DNA from: an uncultured bacterium
Lineage (GTDB): Bacteria; Bacillota; Clostridia; Lachnospirales; Lachnospiraceae
Assembly (NCBI GenBank): GCA_947567075.1
Contig: CANOLZ010000003.1
Coordinates: 1 to 62,946 of the forward strand
Reading direction: 5' to 3'
Length of the DNA stretch: 62,946 bases
Both the position numbers and the translations under genes were made by a program. The notes beneath the pieces were generated by a model that did no database searches, had not been told where the DNA came from, and was given only the letters and a program-made list of their open reading frames with translations. Within the stretch, counting starts at the first letter, position 1, and every line of letters starts with the position of its first letter. Positions 17,533-25,259 of this stretch are shown here, piece by piece.

Positions 17533-17961
17533 TTAGGCACTCATATAGCCACCTTCTACAGCAATGGTATCCAGTTTATCTTTTTTCTGTTTGATTTTTA
17601 TGGTAAACTGTCCGATTCCGTCTGTGTTCCCATAATTTTCCTTGTAGTCTACTACAAACGCTCTAGGAAACGAATACTTTCTTTCCACAATGCCTGCACT
17701 CAGCACTTCCACCGTTACCTGGCGATAAGCTGCCGCATCTTCAGCCGGAACCATAGACCAAAGCGCCAGCTGCCTTGTGCTGTCAAAAGGATCGCCGTCT
17801 GTTGCCACAAGAATCTTTCCTGATATTTCCAGTGTGCTTCCCACATCCTTTGTCCTTGCATTAGAATCCAGAGGAATATCTGTTTTAAAACTTACTTTCT
17901 GCACACAGTCTTTTGCAATTTCAAAACTGTCTGCCCCGTTTACTGTAACTCTTAATGACAT
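17533..17961 (-). CDS. Hcp/TssD-like tube protein, second copy
   Basis: This 142-residue beta-rich protein is clearly related to its neighbour at 17,977-18,402 (shared pattern IPLDSNAR, then RQLALWSMVP, then YKENYGNTDGIGQFTIKIKQ). The C-terminal run FPRAFVVDYKENY resembles the end of Bacteroidales-type TssD (FENAYCVDYKE-type), where a strand pair precedes the last beta-hairpin. It is expected to form hexameric rings of the inner tube. Two copies in tandem suggest either a mixed tube or a specialised terminal ring. Ribosome site AAAGGAGGGTACAG. Confidence 0.72.
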   Translation of the reverse strand: MSLRVTVNGADSFEIAKDCVQKVSFKTDIPLDSNARTKDVGSTLEISGKILVATDGDPFDSTRQLALWSMVPAEDAAAYRQVTVEVLSAGIVERKYSFPRAFVVDYKENYGNTDGIGQFTIKIKQKKDKLDTIAVEGGYMSA

Positions 17962-17976
17962 AATCTGTACCCTCCT

Positions 17977-18402
17977 TTATTGTCCGAAACCGCCTTCAAT
18001 ACTTGTCTGTTTCGTCAAATCCTTCTTTTGTTTTACATGCAAATAAAAGATTCCCACACCAGTTTCATCATCCAGTTCCTCCTTGTATTCCATCACAAAA
18101 GCATTTGGAAGGGTGAACTGTCTTACTACTTGTCCGGCTGCCACTACATCCACCTTTATATTGCGATAGCAGTCCGCATTTTCACTTGGTACAACACTCC
18201 ACTTTGCAAGGTTCAATGTACCGTCCTGTGCCTCAGCACCAAGAGAGAACAGCATTTTTCCCCACACCTTAAGCGCTGCGCCGTTGTCAGTTGCACGTGC
18301 ATTGGAATCCTCTGGAATCTCTGAAATAAATTCCACGTTTGTAATGCACTCTTCGTTTAGATTCACAGGTCCTGAACCGTCAATCGTTAACCGAAATCCC
18401 AT
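17977..18402 (-). CDS. Hcp/TssD-like tube protein, first copy
   Basis: This 141-residue beta-rich protein is a paralogue of the following gene. Conserved features are IPEDSNARATDNG, LNLAKWSVVP and LPNAFVMEYKEELDDETGVG, ending in a short flexible tail. Size, strand pattern and place directly after the sheath-like gene match the inner tube proteins of contractile systems, which are normally encoded next to the sheath. No signal peptide is present, as expected. Divergence between the two copies is substantial, so they are probably not interchangeable. Confidence 0.72.
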   Translation of the reverse strand: MGFRLTIDGSGPVNLNEECITNVEFISEIPEDSNARATDNGAALKVWGKMLFSLGAEAQDGTLNLAKWSVVPSENADCYRNIKVDVVAAGQVVRQFTLPNAFVMEYKEELDDETGVGIFYLHVKQKKDLTKQTSIEGGFGQ

Positions 18403-18437
18403 ACTTTTACCTCCATTTTATTTTCTCTTTCTATGTG

Positions 18438-20621
18438 TTATATATTGGAAGACAGTCTGTTAATCTGTACTTCCAGATTTCTCGGGCTGCCATGAAAAGA
18501 TATGGTCAACTCGCAAATCCCATCTTGTTCGTCAATGCTATAGTCTAAGGTATCTCCTTCCGCTATAATGGCATTGATACAATCTTTTTTTGCCAGCCAT
18601 CTGCTCTTTTGGCTGGACGGATTATTGGAAAAGAAGTTCTTTATGTTATCTTCCTTAAAATCGCCAGTCATGTACCGAAGCATACGTTCCACATAGGTTG
18701 TCATCTGTGTCTTATAAACTGGCTCATAAGTGGAGTGTTCCGTATCATACAGAAGGTTTCTTGCCTTATACACGGTAATGTTTATGATATTTTCCCCACC
18801 AAGGGATGCATTCTCTGATGCAAAAATCCATCCGAAATTCTTCTGATTAATCTGATTTTTAATAGTATTTGTAAATCCAGTAATTTCCTTTGGCATAGTC
18901 GTATATGCCATCAAGGAATGATTGCCTGCTTCAACGTCAAAACGTACCCCTGGCTGCTCCATATCCGTTCTGATTTTATGTCTGCTGAAGTGATTCTTTA
19001 AAAATTCTGGACACTGGCAGGCTGCACGGAATCCGGCGGCCACGTATGCCCCGTTAATGTACACACCCTCAATCCAAAGACGCATAATATCTTCTTTTTC
19101 TTCCGATAAGGCAACATCCTGACCCTTTACTTTCATCTTGCTGTCAAGAATAACCCCGGATTTGTTTTTCGGAAGCACTGTAAAATTAGGGAGTACTGGT
19201 ATGGCAAACTCACTAAAGGGCTTTCGAATCAGCGTCTGACAACGTTCCATTGCTTTTTCCACACCCTCTACCGCTAAGGCATTAAAAGTGGTTTCCTCCC
19301 TGTTTTCAAAGGAAAAGAAAGTTTCTACCCGGTAATCCTTAAAAACATCCAAAAGGGTGCTTAAGGACTCCATGCTATATACATCCACACCTGCCTTCTT
19401 CACATTTCCTTTAAAACGTTCCCTGTGTATCTTATTCGTTACATTTTGTGACCAGGATACATTGGGATAAATGGCATACCATATAGTGTCATTGAAGTTA
19501 TTTTTGCTGTTTGTTGTATTTAAGTAAGTAATCAACCTTGGCAGATTCGCACTTTTGGCCATCATTTCCGGAGAAATATTAGCAACCATCAGAGCAGGTG
19601 CCATGCCCTTTGTCTTTGTCTTATACTGATCAAAGAACATTCTTATTCCCAGCAGCTTTTCCACCAGCGGTTTTACTACCTTGATAAAATTATCCTTGGA
19701 AGTGCGGTAAAATTCCAAATAAGAATTATAGTTTGCTACCTCTGTCTCCACATCAATCTCTGACTGTGTAACTGCCGTAAGGGGACAGAAGGTACGCACT
19801 ACCAGGCTTTGCACATAGTCACTGGGATTTTCACTAATTTCCTGATAATCCTCTTTTAAAACCTCCATCAGTCCTGTATTCATGGAATCCTCTAATGCCA
19901 CCAGACTAGTGCTTTCCTCTTTGGGAGCCTCCAAAATCTTTAATTCACCGCTGTCTGACATTGTAAGAAGTCCGGGAGCAATGGCTTTTCCTACATTCTC
20001 CTTCTCTCCAACACCTAACATCAGGCGGGTCTTGATATCTTCAATGGCAAGGGGCAGCATTGCCATCACATTGGCATAGTTTTTGCTGGCATCTTCCAAT
20101 AACAAATTCAGTCTGTCACCTACATCCAGCTTCTCCGGATCGCCCTCTTCCAGTTCAGCATATTTTTTATAATTATACTGAATCTCTTTCCGCACCATCT
20201 TGATGTCTTCCATCACCTTTTTGGGGGAAATCATGTCAAGCAGGCTTTCAAAGTGAAAATCTGAATTCAGTGCCCCTTGTGCCTTCCTTGAAGCCATTAC
20301 TGTCAGCATCGTTTTGAAAAAACTGTCATAATCATTTAGCCGGATAGCTGTCAGCATATTTTCAGGAATATGTTCCGGCCGCTCCAGTGTATATTTTACT
20401 GTCTGGGAATTGGCATCAAAAAACGACCAGACTGTCGGCTCAAATTTGCGCTCCATCTCTTCATAACTGTAACAGCAAAGATATTGATTGATCTCATGCA
20501 TCTTGTCATCATTTAAGCTGTCAATTCCTTTTACATCACCAACCAAGGTAAGCAGATCCATCTTATCTGGATTAATCACATCCAATAAAAGTGTTCTGTT
20601 TGTCTGGGAGATTATTTCCAT
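18438..20621 (-). CDS. Contractile sheath-like protein (single large polypeptide)
   Basis: This 727-residue soluble protein has no close match I can name. The C-terminal ~150 residues have the character of a sheath core: FGWIFASENASLGGENIINI, then YVERMLRYMTGDF, and a final strand pair ICELTISFHGSPRNLEVQIN. The N-terminal ~330 residues are largely helical. The size is near the sum of TssB and TssC, which suggests one protein doing the work of both. It directly precedes two tube genes, the usual sheath-tube order. It could instead be a large baseplate or cap protein, but the context favours sheath. Confidence 0.62.
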   Translation of the reverse strand: MEIISQTNRTLLLDVINPDKMDLLTLVGDVKGIDSLNDDKMHEINQYLCCYSYEEMERKFEPTVWSFFDANSQTVKYTLERPEHIPENMLTAIRLNDYDSFFKTMLTVMASRKAQGALNSDFHFESLLDMISPKKVMEDIKMVRKEIQYNYKKYAELEEGDPEKLDVGDRLNLLLEDASKNYANVMAMLPLAIEDIKTRLMLGVGEKENVGKAIAPGLLTMSDSGELKILEAPKEESTSLVALEDSMNTGLMEVLKEDYQEISENPSDYVQSLVVRTFCPLTAVTQSEIDVETEVANYNSYLEFYRTSKDNFIKVVKPLVEKLLGIRMFFDQYKTKTKGMAPALMVANISPEMMAKSANLPRLITYLNTTNSKNNFNDTIWYAIYPNVSWSQNVTNKIHRERFKGNVKKAGVDVYSMESLSTLLDVFKDYRVETFFSFENREETTFNALAVEGVEKAMERCQTLIRKPFSEFAIPVLPNFTVLPKNKSGVILDSKMKVKGQDVALSEEKEDIMRLWIEGVYINGAYVAAGFRAACQCPEFLKNHFSRHKIRTDMEQPGVRFDVEAGNHSLMAYTTMPKEITGFTNTIKNQINQKNFGWIFASENASLGGENIINITVYKARNLLYDTEHSTYEPVYKTQMTTYVERMLRYMTGDFKEDNIKNFFSNNPSSQKSRWLAKKDCINAIIAEGDTLDYSIDEQDGICELTISFHGSPRNLEVQINRLSSNI

Positions 20622-20672
20622 TCTTTTTGATCCTCCTTTTATTCATTTAATATCAGTTGAAAACTTATAGTC

Positions 20673-22457
20673 CTACCACATTTCAGACGGCTTTAAATCT
20701 TTGTATTGTATTGTAAGTTCACTGATTTCATCTTCAAATGCTACATCCATCTTTGTCCCCGCCGGAATCTGATAACTTTTTTTCTTCATCAATATTTCCC
20801 GGCTTCTAAGAATCGTACAATCCGAATTATTCGTCAGAATTATGTTTCTTCCTGCATCAGATTTGAAGTAAATCTGCTCTGCCCCTGCAAAATGTTCTTT
20901 TATATCACAACTTTCCAGCACTTCACGCAAGGATATGACTTTTCCGGAAGGCAGACGAAACAGATCATAAGATAAAGGCGGTATATCATAGCCAGAGGGG
21001 GCTCTTGTAATGTAAATATTTAATTTCCCCACATAGCTGTATTTTCCAGGTTCCGGCTTTTCATCCTGAGGCGGCTGCAGGGGAGTTGGGTGTTTCCAAA
21101 CCCATCCTATGATGATAAACACCAATACTGCCCCTATGACAAGCCCGATTAGCAGATAAAGATGTTCCAGTTTTCCTACCGATAATGCTGGCGGCTCCTC
21201 CAATTCAATGGTCAGCATCTCCGTATCAATTACATTGACAGGAAGAGAAGAATAATCAAACACAATGTTTTCTGTTTTCTGCTCCGTTACCTGTGCTTTT
21301 ATCAAAAACTGTCCCTGCTCAAGGGCTGCATCGTAGTCAGCATCTTTCATCAAGGCAGACATTCTGCCATGCTGGAAATATCCTTCCGTCCAAAGCTGTA
21401 TATTTTGATTTTTCAGGTCATAAAAACGGCATATGACAGAGGCTTCCCTTTCATAGCGGAGCCCATTTTCTTTTTCTGGCATGGTATCCCTATATGTAAT
21501 CTCCGCTTTTGGTTTTACCTGATATTCTGGAATCATGGTAATAGAAACTCTGCTCCCAGCAGCCCCCGAAAAGCTGACTTCTACCTGACCACCCTTCGGA
21601 TAAGTCATTGTGGTCAGGGCATATCGTTCTCCACTAATCTGCTCTGCACTCTCTGCCTGAAAATTTGTATTCAGGTTCTCTATCACGGTATTTCCGGCTA
21701 GCAGAATGCGCACCTTGCTGGCATTTGCAAATGGCATATCAAGAGAAAATGTTTTTATTTTTCCATCTGTGTCTGCAATAGCAGCTGTCATCTGCCGGAT
21801 GCCCATCCGGTTCGTCAAAATGTCATCCACCGCACTCTGAATACCTTCTGCCTGAGACGTATAATAGATGCCTCCGCCTGTCTGCTCCGCTGCTGTAAAA
21901 ATGGAATTCCTCTCGTCCTCCATTTCCCCTCCCAGACCAATTGCATGGATTGTGATTCCATTTTCTTTTGCCTGCCTTACTGTCTCCCTGTAAAGATGTT
22001 CTGCCTGCTGCGTAGAATTCTCATCTGCCAGCAGAATTTCACCATCGGATATTAAAACAATGGTTTTATTCCTTGCACTACTCCCATTTAACATTTCCAC
22101 TGCACGGGAAATGCCAGCTCCTACATTGCTGTAGCCTGTGTAAGTAATCTTTTTTGTTTCTGTTATCAGGGATTTGCGTTGCTCATCTGCCACTGGTTTT
22201 GTTTCCATGACAACATCCGTATTATATACCACTGCTCCCACACTATAATCAGACGGCAGTGTATAGACCAACTGTGCGATGCCGTCAATGGCAAGGCGTT
22301 TTGAATCATTGGTTTTCATACTCCCGCTAGCATCCAGGACAAAAACCACTTCTTTTCCCAGCAGTCTTTCTTCCCCTGCCAGTACCGACTGCTGCAAAAG
22401 CATAGATAATGTAGCAATGATGACTACTGCGAAAATCCTTCTTTTGTATTTCTCCAT
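20673..22457 (-). CDS. Secreted/membrane von Willebrand A protein
   Basis: The protein has 594 residues. A signal peptide (about 1-28, ending near VLAGEE) leads into a vWA domain (about 34-215) with a complete MIDAS start DASGSM at 42-47. A beta-rich region (about 220-425) follows. One membrane helix (about 431-456, LYLLIGLVIGAVLVF) leads to a cytoplasmic domain (457-594) whose strand pattern resembles FHA (RNIILTNNSDCTILRSRE). The vWA part would face the outside and bind metal-dependent ligands. As the first gene of the operon it may be an envelope anchor in place of TssJLM, which is inference. Confidence 0.85.
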   Translation of the reverse strand: MEKYKRRIFAVVIIATLSMLLQQSVLAGEERLLGKEVVFVLDASGSMKTNDSKRLAIDGIAQLVYTLPSDYSVGAVVYNTDVVMETKPVADEQRKSLITETKKITYTGYSNVGAGISRAVEMLNGSSARNKTIVLISDGEILLADENSTQQAEHLYRETVRQAKENGITIHAIGLGGEMEDERNSIFTAAEQTGGGIYYTSQAEGIQSAVDDILTNRMGIRQMTAAIADTDGKIKTFSLDMPFANASKVRILLAGNTVIENLNTNFQAESAEQISGERYALTTMTYPKGGQVEVSFSGAAGSRVSITMIPEYQVKPKAEITYRDTMPEKENGLRYEREASVICRFYDLKNQNIQLWTEGYFQHGRMSALMKDADYDAALEQGQFLIKAQVTEQKTENIVFDYSSLPVNVIDTEMLTIELEEPPALSVGKLEHLYLLIGLVIGAVLVFIIIGWVWKHPTPLQPPQDEKPEPGKYSYVGKLNIYITRAPSGYDIPPLSYDLFRLPSGKVISLREVLESCDIKEHFAGAEQIYFKSDAGRNIILTNNSDCTILRSREILMKKKSYQIPAGTKMDVAFEDEISELTIQYKDLKPSEMW

Positions 22458-22503
22458 AGGTATCTATCCTTTTTTCTTTTTCCAATTAATTCTATTTTTT
22501 TCT

Positions 22504-22573
22504 ATACTATCACAAAATGATATATAAAAACAAGAGGTTCTACAGAAAATGACGTTTTTTTGCAGAAAATGAC
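22504..22573 (-). promoter_or_regulatory. Promoter and paired direct repeats upstream of the injection operon
   Basis: On the minus strand a likely sigma-A promoter reads TTGTTT, 18 bases, TAGTAT (-35 at 22,528-22,533, -10 at 22,504-22,509). Just upstream, the 11-mer GTCATTTTCTG occurs twice (22,563-22,573 and 22,543-22,553), exactly 20 bases apart. Paired direct repeats with two-turn spacing next to the -35 are typical of LytTR-type response regulators. The regulator itself is not in the window. Confidence 0.6.
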
Positions 22574-22703
22574 AAAAAAAAATTCAAATACGTATTGGAT
22601 GATAAGTTTTTGTTCCCGGCTTTTTGTTCTTTTTCTCTGTTTTAATATAATGAAAGTGTTTCCTTTCCTGCATAGGTTACCTTTCTTGCCCATACCTACT
22701 GTC

Positions 22704-22849
22704 CCAATTATCAGACAATGTACATCGTCCATAATCAAAAGGGCATGAGCAAAGCAGGGTATCCATATGACAATACACCAGTAGAAATATACTTTAACAA
22801 CTTAAAAAATGAATGTACCAATCTGTATGAGGTACGGATAGCATCATAA
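22704..22849 (+). pseudogene. IS3-family transposase remnant (C-terminal catalytic motif)
   Basis: The + frame ending at the TAA 22,847-22,849 reads GMSKAGYPYDNTPVEIYF then NNLKNEC. This is the conserved DDE-region end of IS3/IS150 OrfB (normally GNPYDNA...ESFF..LK.E). Nothing of the rest of the gene is intact. Together with the second fragment at 23,150 it marks insertion-sequence debris beside the operon start. Confidence 0.75.
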
Positions 22850-22906
22850 TACATGATTTTTTTAGCCACAAATGTTACAAAAAGGGAATCTTTCCAAAGT
22901 CAAACC

Positions 22907-23079
22907 CTACAGCAGGCTGACCAGCCATTTTCTCTCGATCTTTTTTCCCAAAATAATATTATATTTGTTATTTACAAAATCATTAACATACACCGTATCA
23001 ATAATATACTCAATTAAATTATCCTCATATTCTGCTATCCCAGAGCCAAGTTGTAACTCTTTTAATGCATCTGTCCTTT
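22907..23079 (-). pseudogene. Decayed open frame, unrecognised
   Basis: A minus-strand frame without an initiation site reads RTDALKELQLGSGIAEYEDN and continues to a stop at 22,907-22,909 (ending ERKWLVSLL). Composition is protein-like, so it is probably the tail of a lost gene. I do not recognise the family. Confidence 0.35.
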
Positions 23080-23149
23080 ACATGTTTATCCTGTCCACCT
23101 TTCACAATTAAATTTATTAATTTCCAAAAATAGCTTTAACATATGCTTT

Positions 23150-23380
23150 TTATAGAAAAATTGTGCCAGGCTTCTTGGAGCAGACAAGGGAAGACAGCCC
23201 AACCTTCATTTTCCTATGTTTATGGATGGTTGCAGCGCTATAGGGGTATCCACTACGTTCCAGATAAACTTTCATACGATGATAGCCATCTATGCCAAGA
23301 TTCCTGGCATATTTATCGCTCCCAATCTCCTGATACTTTTTCCAGTATCTTACTGCATGTTGCCATCTCCTTTCCTCCAT
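23150..23380 (-). pseudogene. IS3-family OrfB N-terminal fragment (HTH_21-like)
   Basis: The 76-residue frame contains GIDGYHRMKVYLERSGYPYS and HKHRKMKVGL, matching the HTH_21 segment at the start of IS3 OrfB (normally GYRR...L...G...N.KRV.RLM...GL). The DDE domain is missing. It is on the opposite strand to the fragment at 22,704, so at least two insertion events or a rearrangement occurred. Confidence 0.6.
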
Positions 23381-23756
23381 ATGTTCTTTTTTATACTTTT
23401 ATTTTGGAAAGCTCCTGACTTTTGTCTTCTTAGAACATAAAAAGACCTCCTTATAGATTATTTGGCGATACTGTATGCACAGTTCTCCAAAAACAACTAT
23501 AAGGAGATTCAAATGTAAATCAAATATATATACTACCACAACGTGTTGTGGCAGCTCTGAAGATGGAAACTACCCTTTCCAGACTGTTCTCAAACAGCAA
23601 ACACCGAAAAGTTCAAGAAAGTCGTCCTAGATCTGCCCCATACATAAAGCCCGCCCTGTCCGGCAGTCAGCTGGATAAGAACGACAAAATTTTTTACACT
23701 TCTATTACTTCTTAATCTCTCATGAGCAAATGCAAAGGGCTTTATATGCATTACCT
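23381..23756. other. Non-coding stretch with a short inverted repeat
   Basis: There is no intact gene. The 10-mer CTCCTTATAG (23,447-23,456) is repeated in inverse at 23,497-23,506, possibly an insertion-sequence end. A + frame from about 23,503 (reading QIYILPQRVVAALKMETTLS) runs about 65 codons to a stop near 23,715 without a start codon and looks like another remnant. Confidence 0.35.
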
Positions 23757-23781
23757 TTTCGCAGAGTAGGCAGCTCTAAGA
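23757..23781 (+). repeat. Left 25-bp inverted repeat of the putative invertible segment
   Basis: The 25 bases begin TTTCGCAGAGTAGGC and end AGCTCTAAGA. They are the exact reverse complement of 25,129-25,153, with mismatches immediately outside on both sides. The repeat lies 182 bases before the recombinase start codon. Confidence 0.9.
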
Positions 23782-23833
23782 ACTAAGAAAACTTTAATAA
23801 TATTATTCAAAATGATACATCGTGTCACAAAAC

Positions 23834-23864
23834 TTGTCAATACCTAACAGATGTTTTGTATAAA
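23834..23864 (+). promoter_or_regulatory. Candidate promoter inside the invertible segment
   Basis: TTGTCA at 23,834-23,839 is followed after 19 bases by TATAAA (23,859-23,864); a 17-base alternative gives TGTATA. Spacing is not ideal, so this is a moderate call. It would drive the recombinase and possibly the glycan genes beyond the right repeat. Confidence 0.4.
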
Positions 23865-23963
23865 AATTGTGAATTTTTCCTGTCCGATTATATTATTGAT
23901 GCCCGAATTCACAAGAAGCCTTGAGAATTCACAGTCAAAATTTTAGTCAGGAGGTAACAAATT

Positions 23964-25076
23964 ATGGCAAGAAAAGGTGAAAACATCTTCAAACGTAAAG
24001 ACGGGCGGTGGGAAGCCCGCTATATCAAAGAACACAAAAATGGAAAAGCGATTTACGGATTTGTATTCGGCAAGTCCTACTCTGAAGCAAAGGAAAAAAA
24101 AACAGCGGCCTTAGCTGTACTTATGGCAAAGCCTAAGCTGTCAGGCGCACAGACTACCATGAAAGAAATTGGAAGCCAATGGCTGACAGAGCTAGAGCCT
24201 ATCTGTAAGGCTTCTACAATTGCGAAATATGGGAATCAGCTGGAACTTCATATTATCCCATATTTTGGAGATAAGTATATTCATGAAATAACAAATGAGG
24301 ACATGATTACTTTTCGTAACCGTCTTTTGACAAAAAAAAATCTCTCCCTGAAAAGCACGTCAGACATTCTTTCTCGGATAAAGTCTATCCGACGCTTTGC
24401 GTTAATCCATGGATACGAAATAAACTTCATTCCAGAGTGTATGGCCATCCCCCAAAAGACTGAAAAAATCAGAGTTCTCACATTTTCAGAAGAAATGTCA
24501 CTGCTGGAATATCTGAGAATACATCCAAATCTAACAAACTTAGGGATCCTCCTCTGCCTATTCACTGGTATCCGTATTGGCGAACTCTGTGCCCTGATGT
24601 GGAATGATATTTCTTTAGATGCTCGGGAACTCCATATACGCCGTACTATGCAGCGTATCCAAAATAGAGACAAAAATGCTGCACATAAGACTTACATTAA
24701 TATTGACCAGCCAAAAAGTCAATGTTCCATCCGCACAATTCCCATCCCCAGTAATATTATGGACAGCCTTCAATCTGCTTACTCTAAGGATGCCTATCTG
24801 CTCACTGGTCACAGTCGTTTATTTGTAGAACCAAGGACAATGGAAAACCGTTTTAAAACAATTTTAAAAAACTGTGGCATTAGGAATGCCAGCTTTCATG
24901 TATGCCGTCATACATTTGCCACCCGATGTGTGGAAGCAGGATTCGACGTCAAATCTTTAAGTGAGATTCTCGGTCATGCAAATGTGAATATTACCTTGAA
25001 CCGTTACGTCCATCCTACCATGGAGCTAAAACATGAGAATATGAAAAAGCTTTCCAAATTATTCGAAGTCAAATAA
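23964..25076 (+). CDS. Tyrosine recombinase (phage-integrase family)
   Basis: The protein has 370 residues. The N-terminal arm-binding domain (about 8-50) has KRKDGRWEARYI. A SAM-like core-binding domain spans about 60-160. The catalytic domain (about 170-365) has Arg in FTGIRIGELCALMW, HVCRHTFATRC (H-x-x-R), the LGHAN His and the tyrosine nucleophile in NRYVHP. All catalytic residues are present, so it should be active. Ribosome site GGAGGTAACAAATT. It sits between perfect inverted repeats, so DNA inversion is more likely than integration, although integrases of excised elements look alike. Confidence 0.93.
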   Translation: MARKGENIFKRKDGRWEARYIKEHKNGKAIYGFVFGKSYSEAKEKKTAALAVLMAKPKLSGAQTTMKEIGSQWLTELEPICKASTIAKYGNQLELHIIPYFGDKYIHEITNEDMITFRNRLLTKKNLSLKSTSDILSRIKSIRRFALIHGYEINFIPECMAIPQKTEKIRVLTFSEEMSLLEYLRIHPNLTNLGILLCLFTGIRIGELCALMWNDISLDARELHIRRTMQRIQNRDKNAAHKTYINIDQPKSQCSIRTIPIPSNIMDSLQSAYSKDAYLLTGHSRLFVEPRTMENRFKTILKNCGIRNASFHVCRHTFATRCVEAGFDVKSLSEILGHANVNITLNRYVHPTMELKHENMKKLSKLFEVK

Positions 25077-25128
25077 ATGGTCAGCCTATAGAAAGGATGC
25101 CTAAATTACCGCCCTTATAAAAATTTTA

Positions 25129-25153
25129 TCTTAGAGCTGCCTACTCTGCGAAA
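25129..25153 (-). repeat. Right 25-bp inverted repeat of the putative invertible segment
   Basis: This is the exact reverse complement of 23,757-23,781 and starts 52 bases after the recombinase stop. The glycan cassette begins 106 bases further on. Confidence 0.9.
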
Positions 25154-25259
25154 TATGAACTATAAGAAAGCTGGGATTTTAGTAAGCAGAAATTATTCAT
25201 GAGGCTGATTGACTCATTTATATTTTAATGGCCTTATCAACAAAAAAAGGAGTAGAATG

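Larger units (their letters stand above)
23757..25153. mobile_element. Putative self-encoded invertible DNA segment (inverton) with tyrosine recombinase
   Basis: A 1,397-bp segment is bounded by perfect 25-bp inverted repeats and contains one gene, a tyrosine recombinase, plus its likely promoter. No flanking target duplication is seen (ACCT on the left, TATGAA on the right), which argues against a simple transposon. In the present orientation transcription runs toward the glycan cassette starting at 25,260, and no terminator is visible in between. Inversion would turn the promoter and gene toward the insertion-sequence debris on the left and uncouple the cassette. Inversion itself is not shown by one sequence. 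Confidence 0.68.

Noticed and set aside
2734..22457. Prophage or phage tail remnant
   Set aside because: There is no capsid, terminase, portal, tape measure or lysis gene, while FHA, PP2C and effector genes are typical of secretion systems. A tail-derived bacteriocin remains a weaker alternative.
23757..25153. Transposon with terminal inverted repeats
   Set aside because: No target duplication is seen and tyrosine recombinases normally do not use such ends; an invertible segment fits better.
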